Positions 56,167 through 64,000 of a stretch of 64,000 nucleotides of DNA are shown here, piece by piece. How positions within the stretch are numbered: the first letter of the stretch is position 1; each line of letters opens with the position of its first letter. A model generated the notes under the pieces. That model saw nothing but the letters and a program-made list of their open reading frames with translations. It ran no database searches and was not told the origin of the DNA. A program made the translations under genes and the position numbers. Source of the DNA: Ovoidimarina sp963698645 (GTDB lineage Bacteria > Pseudomonadota > Alphaproteobacteria > Rhodobacterales > Rhodobacteraceae); the NCBI GenBank assembly GCA_963698645.1, contig CAVORP010000003.1, positions 434,001-498,000 on the forward strand, in the 5' to 3' direction.

Positions 56167-57432
56167 ATGGCGATCTCCGAACCCTTCGATACCGCAACTC
56201 ATCTGGAGCTTGGTCTTATGCAGGGGTTTCCGCCGCCTGCCGGTAAGCGGGTGGATCGCTTCAATGGTATGTGGGAGCCGCCATTCAATCGGTGGGCCTA
56301 CCAGAATATGCGGCGGATCTGGCCGACAGCACCTGTGCGGCCCAGCGATGCCGGTACCGCGCTGAGGCGCGAGATCGACGCTGACATCGGCAGCCTGTCG
56401 GTTCGACGCAAGGATGGCTCTCTCGCTGATTTCGAGTGCTTCCTGCGGCAGACATTCACCGACAGCCTGATCGTGGTTCACAAGGACAGGGTCGTCTACG
56501 AGCGTTACCTCAATGGCATGACGCCGGACACGCCGCACATCATGTTCAGCTGCACCAAGTCCTTCGTCGGCCTCTTCGCATTGATGGCGATCGAAGAGGG
56601 GTTGGTCACGCGGGACACCCCGATCGTGGACATCATACCGGAACTCGACAACGGATCGGGTTTTTCCGATGCCACCTTCGGTCAGGTCCTCGACATGACG
56701 GCATCGCTGAAATTCAGTGAGTACTATGCCGACCCCGACGCAGAGTTCCACGATTACGTCGCGGTTCTTGGGGCCGGCATCAAGGCGGTCGATTGGGACG
56801 GACCACAGAGCCTCTATGACTATGCCAGCACACTGACCAAGCTCGAGGGGCGCGCGCATGGGTCGGTGTTCGAGTACCAGACGCCGCAGGCCGATGTCCT
56901 GAACTGGGCGGTCAGTCGACTGTTCGGTCAGAATTTCGTGACCCTGCTGGAAAACCGCCTGTGGTCAAGGCTCGGCATGACCGGCGAGGCCTATGTCCTT
57001 CTGGATGCCACGGGCAACCTCTTCGCCGGGGGTGGGCTAAACGCCACGGCAGAGGACATGGCGCGCTTTGCCGCGGCAATGCTCCGGAATGGCCGTGTGG
57101 GCGGTGACCAGATCATCCCCGAAGCGGTGATCGACACGCTTTCGCAAGGGGGGTCCACCGAAGCCTTCCTGAGGGGCCCGAGTGCGGAAGAAGACATGGC
57201 GAATGGCCATTGGAGCTATTGCGCACAATGGTGGATCAGAAACACGCCCGGGTCGGAAGCGATCATCGCGCTCGGGGTGAACGGCCAATGGATCTACATT
57301 GACCGAAACAGGGAGGTTGCGGTCATCAAGCAATCAAGCCAGCCGGAAGCGGACAGTTGGTACTTCCACGACTATACTTGCAACGCGATGGACGCTCTGG
57401 TCCGGCATGTTGCAGGCGAGAACGTGACATAG
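56167..57432 (+). CDS. Serine hydrolase, beta-lactamase/6-aminohexanoate-oligomer-hydrolase-like
   Basis: This 421-residue penicillin-binding-protein-like hydrolase has the SxxK catalytic motif FSCTKSFVG (Ser128, Lys131), a Tyr-containing loop EYQTPQADVLNWAV near residue 237, and ending motifs with GVNGQWIYID. The order resembles class C beta-lactamase relatives and NylB-type hydrolases that cut linear amide oligomers. No signal peptide is seen, so it acts in the cytoplasm rather than as a resistance enzyme. It stands as a single gene between repeat copies. Confidence 0.85.
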   Translation: MAISEPFDTATHLELGLMQGFPPPAGKRVDRFNGMWEPPFNRWAYQNMRRIWPTAPVRPSDAGTALRREIDADIGSLSVRRKDGSLADFECFLRQTFTDSLIVVHKDRVVYERYLNGMTPDTPHIMFSCTKSFVGLFALMAIEEGLVTRDTPIVDIIPELDNGSGFSDATFGQVLDMTASLKFSEYYADPDAEFHDYVAVLGAGIKAVDWDGPQSLYDYASTLTKLEGRAHGSVFEYQTPQADVLNWAVSRLFGQNFVTLLENRLWSRLGMTGEAYVLLDATGNLFAGGGLNATAEDMARFAAAMLRNGRVGGDQIIPEAVIDTLSQGGSTEAFLRGPSAEEDMANGHWSYCAQWWIRNTPGSEAIIALGVNGQWIYIDRNREVAVIKQSSQPEADSWYFHDYTCNAMDALVRHVAGENVT

Positions 57433-57455
57433 TGAGCAGGAGGACGTTGGATGCG

Positions 57456-57515
57456 AGCTTCGGCTCCGTCCGCTGAGCGGTCGATGACATCAGCCTCAGC
57501 CAATGTCCGCTTTCT
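57456..57515 (+). repeat. Dispersed palindromic repeat, diverged copy
   Basis: It contains AGCTTCGGCTCCGTCCGCTG, AGCGGTCGATGAC and CAATGTCCGC. The right arm is replaced. No gene is supported in 57433-57807. Confidence 0.5.
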
Positions 57516-57807
57516 GCCGCCGCGCCCGAACGATAAGGGCCGTTACGCTAGATCCACCGTGCTGCCACCGGCCTCTTCGCCAAGCCACATAGTTAATTAT
57601 AGCGTTGAAGAATATTGCGATGCCTGGTTCGACGGTAAGGTAGTAGCCCTCTGCGGGCGGTTATCGAGCACACCATGCCTCTATCTATGAATTGTACGAT
57701 GCCGGCTGGGTCGAGTTGCACTTCACAAATTGCAATGAACGCTCGGTTACTTCATTCAGGTCCGACGTATCAGGACTCAAGTTTGATCATTTATCTCGAG
57801 GTGACGG

Positions 57808-58882
57808 TTGGACGTTGTTGTCATCGGCGCTGGATTGTCAGGCCTTACCGCTGCAGCCGTACTTCGGGAGTTGGGTGCCGACGTTCTGGTAATCGAGGCC
57901 GAGGCGCAGATCGGAGGCCGCATTCGGGCTCTGCTTGACCCGGACAACTCTCAGTATCTGGCCGATCTGGGCCCCACATGGGTCTGGCCGAAGTATCAGC
58001 CAGTTGTTGCGAAATGGGTTACAAGAGCTGGATCTAAAGACCTTTGAGCAGTTCAACGATGGCGATGCAGTCATTCTCGGCTACGGGCCCGTACCGCTTC
58101 GTCAGCCGTTGCCCGGACAGGATGGCATGGTTCGCATAGTCGGTGGGCCCTCGGCTTTCATTGACACCCTGTCCAAACGAATTGACGCTGCGAGCATTCG
58201 CACGTCGATACCAGTGACAGGCGTTCGCGAAGACGGCTCCGAGCGGGTCAGCGTTCACCTTGGATCAGGCGAAATTATCACTGCGGAACGTATTCTTATT
58301 TCCATTCCACTTCGAGTTGCAGCTGCGAACCTTGAAATGCCCTGGGCACCACAGGCGTTACTCGACGCGATGCGGCGCACGCCAACCTGGATGAGCACCC
58401 ATGCCAAAGCGGTCGCGCTGTACGATCGGCCCTTCTGGCGGGACGCCCGCCTGGCCGGGCGCATCGCAAGCCGGACGGGCCCGCTCGTAGAAGCTCATGA
58501 CCATTCCGGCGCAAATGGCAGCCCCGCTGCGATTTTTGGCTTTATTGGCTGGCCGCCAGATATTCGGCAGCAGGACCCGTTGAGGCTCAGACAGGCAATC
58601 CTGAGACAGCTCGCCGAGTGCTTTGGGCCATCTGCAGCGGATCCGATTGACTTAGTTTTGCAGGACTGGGCAACGAACCGGAACATCGTCACGGACATCG
58701 ATCTCTCGCAACCGGCAACCCACCCGGAAGTTGGGCCAGATATTCTGAGACAGGCGCATCTCGGCGGCCGTGTCCGATTTGCTGTGTCAGAGGTATCGGA
58801 GGTCAGCCCGGGACTTATTGAGGGCGCTCTCGCAACAGGGGAGCAGGTAGCAAGAGAAGTCCAGGCCTCCGTTAGTGCCTGA
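57808..58882 (+). CDS. Flavin-dependent amine oxidase, frameshifted
   Basis: It starts at TTG 57808 with the dinucleotide-binding fold VVVIGAGLSGLTAAAVLREL and IEAEAQIGGRI. The frame breaks at TWVWPKYQPVVAKW. The continuing frame (LQELDLKTFEQFNDGDAVIL) requires removal of one base from the GGG run at 58016-58018. The second part has VRIVGGPSAFIDTLSKRI and the FAD-binding end LIEGALATGEQVAREV. The total is close to 358 residues, a little short for the family. It oxidises an amine in characterised relatives; the substrate is unknown. Confidence 0.78.
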
Positions 58883-58911
58883 TTGAGCGCAACAGCCGAG
58901 CACTGCAGGCC

Positions 58912-59127
58912 CTATGACTCCATGGCTGCCACGAGCCTTTCGATCAGCGGGCGATATCCGGCTCCAAACAAGCGGAGATGAATAAGCGCTGGCAAGAGCT
59001 GGTAAGCGTGCCGACGGCGTTCTCTGCCCTCATCTGGCGGGCCCCGGCCATACTCTTCGCCCCAGACATAACGATCCCCTCGGGCGGCATGGACGGCGTG
59101 CAGATTTATGCGGAGCGCACATGCCAC
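58912..59127 (-). pseudogene. Possible fructosamine-kinase-like C-terminal fragment
   Basis: The end RRHAYQLLPALIHLRLFGAG, then YRPLIERL, resembles the conserved last helix of fructosamine kinases. The upstream part of the frame does not show the expected kinase motifs, so this is at best a remnant. It may also be chance. Confidence 0.25.
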
Positions 59128-59247
59128 GACTGGACGGGTGGGCTGGCAGCGACCACGAGGTCGAGCGACATACGCGAAGTGGGGTTCTGCCAGGTCAGGG
59201 AAGTCGGCTGGCCGCCTTATCGCTGCGGTCAGTGTTTGCGCGGATCC

Positions 59248-59784
59248 TTACGGCTGAATAAGGATACTGCCCAGCACCTCGACGTCATCACCAGTGACGC
59301 GGATTACGAGGACTTCTCCGGACCGCGTACTCTGGCCAGTGAGCGCGGAGATGTTCACCTGGTGGGTCACGAGCATCAGACGTCCCTCTGTTTCGGCGAT
59401 GAGATCGCGGGTCGCGATTGTCTGCAGATCTCTCGTCGAGAAGTCCCGGAAGAACGAGTTGAGCGGCGAGGCCTCTGTAACAGGTCCTAATCCAAGGAGC
59501 TCGGCCGTTTTGCGAGTTCGGCACCATTGACTACTGAGCACAGCATCGAAGGTGATGCCCCGCTCGCGCAAGGCGGCTCCGATGGCTCGGGCCTGGGCCC
59601 GGCCGCGCTCATCGAGGTTCCGCTGGGTCGAACAGTCGCCAATAGTCAGGTTGGCGGGATCGCCCTTGCCAGGTGCCAGAGCGTGGCGCATGATCGCGAT
59701 TGCGCCCGGCTCAGAGAAGGCGTCCCAGCTGTTCGCCTGGGCGACACCGGGCAGGAATAGAAGAAGAACTGCTAACCAACGCAT
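59248..59784 (-). CDS. Histidine phosphatase family protein (exported)
   Basis: This 178-residue protein has a signal peptide (LAVLLLFLPGVAQA). The RHG-type motif is slightly altered to IMRHALAPG, with His as the phospho-acceptor. Further motifs: ARAIGAALRERGITFD, SSQWCRTRKTAELL and LMLVTHQVNISALTG (second catalytic His). This is typical of small secreted phosphoglycerate-mutase-like phosphatases. The substrate is unknown. Single gene. Confidence 0.85.
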   Translation of the reverse strand: MRWLAVLLLFLPGVAQANSWDAFSEPGAIAIMRHALAPGKGDPANLTIGDCSTQRNLDERGRAQARAIGAALRERGITFDAVLSSQWCRTRKTAELLGLGPVTEASPLNSFFRDFSTRDLQTIATRDLIAETEGRLMLVTHQVNISALTGQSTRSGEVLVIRVTGDDVEVLGSILIQP

Positions 59785-59947
59785 GGGCGGAAGGTATGAC
59801 GAATTGTTGGGGCGTCGAGTCCTATCTGCCGCTTGGGCTGAGCTTATGCGATCTGCCGTTAGTTGGGCCGCTTTGGAAAGGAGCTCTCACCAGCCAACCT
59901 GACTTTGGACGCTTCCCATGGAGTGAAGATACGCTACCATTTCGGGC

Positions 59948-60649
59948 ATGCGCATTTTAGCCGTCCTGATTTTCTTACTCGCTCTGCCTGCCCTCGCTGA
60001 AGAGGTGGAGCTTGAACTTGTTCTCCTCGCAGACGCCTCCGGTTCGATTACAGAGGCCGAAATCGAATTCCAGCGCCAGGGCTACGCTGACGCGATAACC
60101 GATCCTCGCGTGCTGTCGGCCATCCAGAACTCAGCCTACGGCGCCATTGCGGTCACGTATGTCGAGTGGGCTGCAAATACGGCGGTTGTTGTAGGCTGGA
60201 CCAGGATCGATGGGCTGGAAAGCGCACGGTCTTTTGGCGACGCGTTGATCGTACCACCCAGGCAAGCCTATGGGCGCAACGCGATCGGCGCAGCCCTCCT
60301 TGATGGGAAGAGGCTCATCGAGCGCAACGAGTTCGAAGGCTGGCGCAAGGTCATAGATTTTTCAGGCGACAGCCCGAACAGTTACTCCGGGCCATCAATT
60401 TCGTCAGCGAGAGACGAAGTGGTTTCAGCCGGTATCACGATCAATGGTCTCCCGATCCTTTGCCGCTTCTGCGACACCCCCGCTCGGTTTCCGAACCTCG
60501 CCGAGGTGTACGAGGAACGGATCATCGGTGGGATCGGCGCCTTCGTCGTAACAGCCACAAGCGAGGACGATCTTGCAGAAGCAATCCGGCGCAAACTGAT
60601 CCTGGAAATCTCAGGTCTCCAGCCTTCTGAAAAAGTCGCGTCCAGGTGA
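59948..60649 (+). CDS. DUF1194 (VWA-like) exported protein
   Basis: This 233-residue protein has a signal peptide (ILAVLIFLLALPALAEE) and then a von-Willebrand-A-like fold: the metal-site motif LLADASGSITEAEIEFQ (D-x-S-x-S), YGRNAIGAALLDGK, IDFSGDSPNSYSGPSI and INGLPI. These fit DUF1194, mainly found in alphaproteobacteria. Probable periplasmic binding or scaffold role, not known in detail. Confidence 0.85.
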   Translation: MRILAVLIFLLALPALAEEVELELVLLADASGSITEAEIEFQRQGYADAITDPRVLSAIQNSAYGAIAVTYVEWAANTAVVVGWTRIDGLESARSFGDALIVPPRQAYGRNAIGAALLDGKRLIERNEFEGWRKVIDFSGDSPNSYSGPSISSARDEVVSAGITINGLPILCRFCDTPARFPNLAEVYEERIIGGIGAFVVTATSEDDLAEAIRRKLILEISGLQPSEKVASR

Positions 60650-60788
60650 GCCCTGGTGCGAAAGAGATGGTTGGGCATGTTCTGACTGTGCGCCTGCGGG
60701 TTTAGAAGCTCGCGTGAGACAGGCCATAGTAAGCACAGAAACAGCTCGGTTATATTTGGGGCTGAGCTAACCGCAGGAGGATAACAAG

Positions 60789-61448
60789 ATGGCTACATAT
60801 CTCGTCACAGGTGCCAACAAGGGCATCGGTCTTCAGATCTGCGATCAGCTTGCCGCACGAGGTGACGAGGTGATCGCTGTGTGTCGCAGTTCCAGCGCTG
60901 ACCTTCGCGATCTTGGCCTCAGTATCATCGAGGAAATCGACGTAAGCGAGCCTGAGGCAGTGTTGCGCCTGAAATCCGAGCTCGGGGATAAGAAGATAGA
61001 CGTGTTGCTAAACAATGCCGGCATTCTCCATGGCGACAGCTTTGGCAACCTGAACTACGAAGATATGCTCCTGCAATTTCGGGTTAATTCCCTTGGGCCA
61101 TTGCGGGTGACCGAAGCGCTGGCAGACAACATTGTCGACGGCGGAAAAGTAGGAATTGTTTCCAGCCGGGTTGGCTCGATCGCGGATAACGGCTCGGGCG
61201 GGTACTACGGTTATCGCGCCTCCAAGGCTGCTGTTAACCAGATTGGCATGAACCTGACGCATGAGCTTAAGCCCAGAGGCATCGCAGTGGCGCTTCTGCA
61301 TCCCGGGATGGTGGCGACCACAATGACCGGCGGCCAGGGTATCGATCCGGCCAAGGCCGCAGGCGGGCTTATCGACCGCATGGACGCACTGACGCTCGAG
61401 ACAAGCGGTCACTTCTGGCATGCTGAGGGCTATGAGCTTCCCTGGTAG
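60789..61448 (+). CDS. Short-chain dehydrogenase/reductase
   Basis: This 219-residue NAD(P)-dependent oxidoreductase has cofactor motif TGANKGIG (residues 7-14), NNAGIL (75-80) and catalytic Tyr142/Lys146 in YRASK. ATG 60789 has a GCAGGAGGATAAC site. It is like the C-factor-type SDRs, which are short and single-domain. Substrate unknown. Monocistronic. Confidence 0.87.
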   Translation: MATYLVTGANKGIGLQICDQLAARGDEVIAVCRSSSADLRDLGLSIIEEIDVSEPEAVLRLKSELGDKKIDVLLNNAGILHGDSFGNLNYEDMLLQFRVNSLGPLRVTEALADNIVDGGKVGIVSSRVGSIADNGSGGYYGYRASKAAVNQIGMNLTHELKPRGIAVALLHPGMVATTMTGGQGIDPAKAAGGLIDRMDALTLETSGHFWHAEGYELPW

Positions 61449-61649
61449 GACGCGAACCCTTTGAGGATGGTTGGACGATGGCACCCACTCGATGGACGCG
61501 TCCGGGCCGATACGCCGTGCCCCCTTCAGTCCGGGCCTGATTGCGAGCAATTTTGTTTCCTGTAAGCGGCGTGCTTGCGCCCCGAAAGCACGCCACGTAG
61601 GAAGTCTCAGCCGGCACCACTTCTAAGAAATACTGGGAGATCACCGACA

Positions 61650-62249
61650 ATGTGGGAAGCTCGTTACGCCGACGCGGACGGCTATCTTTTCGGGGAAGCA
61701 CCGGCGCAAATGCTCATCGAAAACCCTTGGATAACAGATGGAGCGGACACCTGTCTTTGCGTCGCCGACGGCGAGGGGCGAAACGGCAATTGGCTCGCGG
61801 GGCAGGGCCTCTCGGTAACCAGCTTTGACCTCTCACCAACGGCAGTGGAGCGCGCGCACCTGCTTGCCACAAAGGCAGGTGTCAGCATTGACGCTCATGT
61901 CAGCGACTGGGAAGGCTGGGACTGGTCACAGTCGTTTGATCTTGTCGTTGCGGTCTTCGTTCAATTCATGGGGCCAGAAGCGCGGGTGCGTCAGTTCGAG
62001 ACACTGCGCGAAGCCGTGCGACCGAGCGGGCGGTTGGTTCTCCACGGATATACGCCAGAGCAAGTGAAACTCGGCACCGGCGGTCCACCCTATCCGGAGA
62101 ACATGTACACCCCCGAGTTGCTCCATGACGCCTTCGGCGACTGGCGCGTACTTCGGCTGGCAGCCTACGAGCGTGAAGTGCAGGAGGGTCGTGGCCATTC
62201 CGGCCATTCCGCTCTGATCGATCTGGTGGCAGAAAGACCGGTCGCCTGA
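61650..62249 (+). CDS. Class I SAM-dependent methyltransferase
   Basis: This 199-residue protein starts at ATG 61650 (MWEARYADADGYLFGEAP); an upstream start at 61575 adds residues unlike the family. SAM-binding motif CLCVADGEGRNGNWLAG, then VTSFDLSPTAVERAH, fits the TehB/thiopurine-like group. The acceptor is unknown. The C-terminal EVQEGRGHSGHSALIDLVAE is conserved in this group. The 62250-62549 gap shows no gene. Confidence 0.83.
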   Translation: MWEARYADADGYLFGEAPAQMLIENPWITDGADTCLCVADGEGRNGNWLAGQGLSVTSFDLSPTAVERAHLLATKAGVSIDAHVSDWEGWDWSQSFDLVVAVFVQFMGPEARVRQFETLREAVRPSGRLVLHGYTPEQVKLGTGGPPYPENMYTPELLHDAFGDWRVLRLAAYEREVQEGRGHSGHSALIDLVAERPVA

Positions 62250-62549
62250 GTTGGGGCAGGCCCGTCCCGAAATGAGCGTCCGCCAACGGTAATTGCGGTT
62301 CGCGTAGGGGCCGTTTTGTTAGCTGTGAGCCGCGTTGCTGCATTCGGGCCATGCTGCCAACCTATCCTGATCCCTTGAATGGCTTCATCGGCCGTATGTG
62401 CCGCGGCAAGATCGTGATGACGAAGCGCAAGCCCAGTTCTTTTGCTATGGTATTTCTGCCATCCATGTAGAGGCATAGCTTCCGAAAATGAGTGATAGTG
62501 CTTACAACCAGCTGGCTGTTGCGATCGACTGAACCTGCGTGGACAGCGG

Positions 62550-63731
62550 ATGCGAGAAAGCAAATTGCAGAGGTGCATAGGGGTGGTTCTAAGCAGACGG
62601 GACATTACGTTTGGTTTGGTGGCCTTCGGGTTGGTTGGCTGTTCCAACTCAGAGCCGCTGAGGCGGGCCGGAACGGTGTCGTCCTCTGAACTTCCGGACG
62701 ACCTGCGACCGGTCGCCAACCCGGGGTACGATGCGTGGGTCGCCAGCTTCCGGTCCCGCGCTTCCAGTCAAGGGTTCTCCGGGGAGTTGATTTCGTCGGC
62801 CTTCAGGGGCACCGGATATCTGCCGGGCGTGGTTAAGCGGGATCGCAATCAGGTGGAGCAGCGGCGAACCCTCGAGGATTATCTGTCGATCGCCGCCTCT
62901 GAAGAGCGCCTCAAGAAGGGGCGCATGGCATACGCCCGCAACAGGGCAACGCTGGCAGCCATAGAACGCACCTACGGTGTCGATGCGCATATTGTTACCG
63001 CCATCTGGGGCCTCGAGAGCTTTTTCGGTGAAAGGCGTGGACTTGTTCCGGTCGTCTCATCGACCTCCACACTCGCTTATGATGGGCGGAGGGGGCGATT
63101 CTTCGAACGGCAACTTGTCGCAGCGCTTCAGATTCTGAGAGACGGCCACGTTGCACCGCGGAATCTGGTCGGCAGCTGGGCTGGCGCGATGGGACATACG
63201 CAGTTCATCCCGACTTCTTATCTCTCGTACGCGGTGGACTTCACAGGTGATGGTCGCAGCGACATCTGGTCAGAGGACCCAAGCGACGCCCTTGCGTCTA
63301 CGGCGAAGTATCTGTCCGGAAACGGCTGGAGACATGGTCTCCGGTGGGGGGGCGAGGTCGGCACAGCTACACCTCGTGGAAACGTAATTCAGCCGCAGGC
63401 GGGCGGTCCGTCGTTTTCCGTCACTCAGAATTTCCGCGCCATCAAGCGGTACAACAATTCAGATTTGTACGCGATCGGCGTGGGTCACCTCGCCGATCGT
63501 ATTGCGGGCGGACCGCCGCTTCGGGGAAGATTTCCACCAGATGCGAAGGGAATGACAAAAGAGGACCGGGTCGAGCTCCAGCGGCGTCTGACCTTGAAAG
63601 GCTTCGACACCGGGGGCAGCGACGGGGTCATAGGCCCGAAAACTCTTGATGCCATCAGGGCCTATCAGACAAATCAGGGACTGGCTGTGACAGGAGAACC
63701 GTCGCTGGAGCTGCTGCAACGGTTGAAGTAG
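62550..63731 (+). CDS. Lytic murein transglycosylase (MltB family) with peptidoglycan-binding domain
   Basis: This 393-residue lipoprotein cleaves peptidoglycan glycan strands. The N-terminal signal ends in a lipobox GLVGC (Cys31). The catalytic domain has WGLESFFG with the acid Glu156, then SWAGAMGHTQFIPTSYLSYA and DFTGDGRSDIW. A PG_binding_1 domain forms the last 60 residues (LQRRLTLKGFDTGGSDGVIG). It works in the periplasm or outer membrane during cell-wall growth. Confidence 0.9.
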   Translation: MRESKLQRCIGVVLSRRDITFGLVAFGLVGCSNSEPLRRAGTVSSSELPDDLRPVANPGYDAWVASFRSRASSQGFSGELISSAFRGTGYLPGVVKRDRNQVEQRRTLEDYLSIAASEERLKKGRMAYARNRATLAAIERTYGVDAHIVTAIWGLESFFGERRGLVPVVSSTSTLAYDGRRGRFFERQLVAALQILRDGHVAPRNLVGSWAGAMGHTQFIPTSYLSYAVDFTGDGRSDIWSEDPSDALASTAKYLSGNGWRHGLRWGGEVGTATPRGNVIQPQAGGPSFSVTQNFRAIKRYNNSDLYAIGVGHLADRIAGGPPLRGRFPPDAKGMTKEDRVELQRRLTLKGFDTGGSDGVIGPKTLDAIRAYQTNQGLAVTGEPSLELLQRLK

Positions 63732-63754
63732 CAAGAAACGCAAAGGACGAGGCT

Positions 63755-64000
63755 ATGCGGGTCTTTGTGGCAATCGATCTCCTGGATCTTGTGCGCGACG
63801 AGGTTGAGGTCTTGCAGCACGCGCTCTCTGCCGGTCGGCTGCTCCCGCCGGAGAACTTTCACCTGACATTGAGCTTTCTGGGGGACCAGCCTGACGAAGC
63901 GCTCGAGGACGCGCACGAAGCTCTGTCATCCATGCGCCTCCCGGCATTTGACCTGCAGCTGGCCGGTGTCGGCGCTTTCGGCGAACGGTCGCCGAATTTG
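63755..64000 (+). CDS. thpR: RNA 2',3'-cyclic phosphodiesterase, partial
   Basis: The first 82 residues of a 2H phosphoesterase are in the window: MRVFVAIDLLDLVRDEVEVL and the first catalytic H-x-T motif in FHLTLSFLGDQPDEAL. The second H-x-T would follow beyond the window edge. It starts 23 bases after the transglycosylase stop. Known members open 2',3'-cyclic phosphates of RNA. Confidence 0.85.
   Translation, partial: MRVFVAIDLLDLVRDEVEVLQHALSAGRLLPPENFHLTLSFLGDQPDEALEDAHEALSSMRLPAFDLQLAGVGAFGERSPNL

Noticed and set aside
56167..57432. A beta-lactamase resistance gene
   Set aside because: It has the SxxK motif but no signal peptide and a non-lactamase domain pattern, closer to amide-oligomer hydrolases and esterases.
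57675..57938. Short frames before the amine oxidase
   Set aside because: They overlap the start of the oxidase in other frames and have no ribosome site or family match.

Overview
The window looks like an accessory-rich stretch of an alphaproteobacterial chromosome, most probably Rhodobacterales (Roseobacter-type). This is inferred from gene content (polyamine and dipeptide ABC systems, DUF1194, DUF2189 and DUF5765 proteins, alpha-type groESL with a CIRCE element), a high GC content judged by eye, and a family of palindromic intergenic repeats. No rRNA, tRNA or CRISPR array was recognised, so placement below order level is not possible.

Layout. (A) 1-7.4 kb is a polyamine locus: amidase end, Pot-type ABC transporter (ATPase, two permeases, binding protein), a convincing acetylpolyamine amidohydrolase, and a second amidase. 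(B) 7.7-16.1 kb has a small EamA transporter and then a stress-type island: helix-hairpin-helix protein, fused phosphotransferase/kinase, DUF5765 membrane protein, Hsp20, erythromycin-esterase family protein, dienelactone-hydrolase-like protein and phosphoribosyltransferase. Several of these genes carry single-base frame breaks. (C) 16.1-17.2 kb is a scar of an IS3 remnant, a truncated cytochrome b561, a mobile-element tail and a truncated M19 dipeptidase. (D) 17.2-28.6 kb is a minus-strand peptide or amide uptake and hydrolysis operon: two CocE/NonD hydrolases, the complete Dpp/Opp-type ABC transporter, a cupin fragment and a class III aminotransferase. (E) 28.9-31.7 kb is a TetR regulator divergent from a membrane protein, an acyl carrier protein and a B12-binding-type radical SAM enzyme; this is the best candidate for an undescribed pathway. 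(F) 31.9-41.7 kb has scattered small genes, pirin, a decayed DUF3489/DUF2924/serine-recombinase module, an animal-type haem peroxidase and an IS110 transposase. (G) 42.2-47.4 kb is a nitrate/taurine-type ABC transporter with a GntR regulator and a divergent fumarylacetoacetate-hydrolase family enzyme. (H) 48-64 kb has a membrane spermidine-synthase-like protein, a second IS110, a desaturase, groESL, a serine hydrolase, an amine oxidase and a run of housekeeping-like single genes, ending in a truncated RNA 2',3'-cyclic phosphodiesterase.

Two themes cut across these regions. First, about 16 copies of one intergenic palindromic element, all in the same orientation, fill the gaps between genes from 28.7 to 57.5 kb, with one more at 6 kb. 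Two of the copies are longer versions. Second, at least a dozen genes are interrupted by single-base shifts, several of them inside short homopolymers. These are either sequencing indels or widespread recent gene decay, and sequence alone cannot separate the two.
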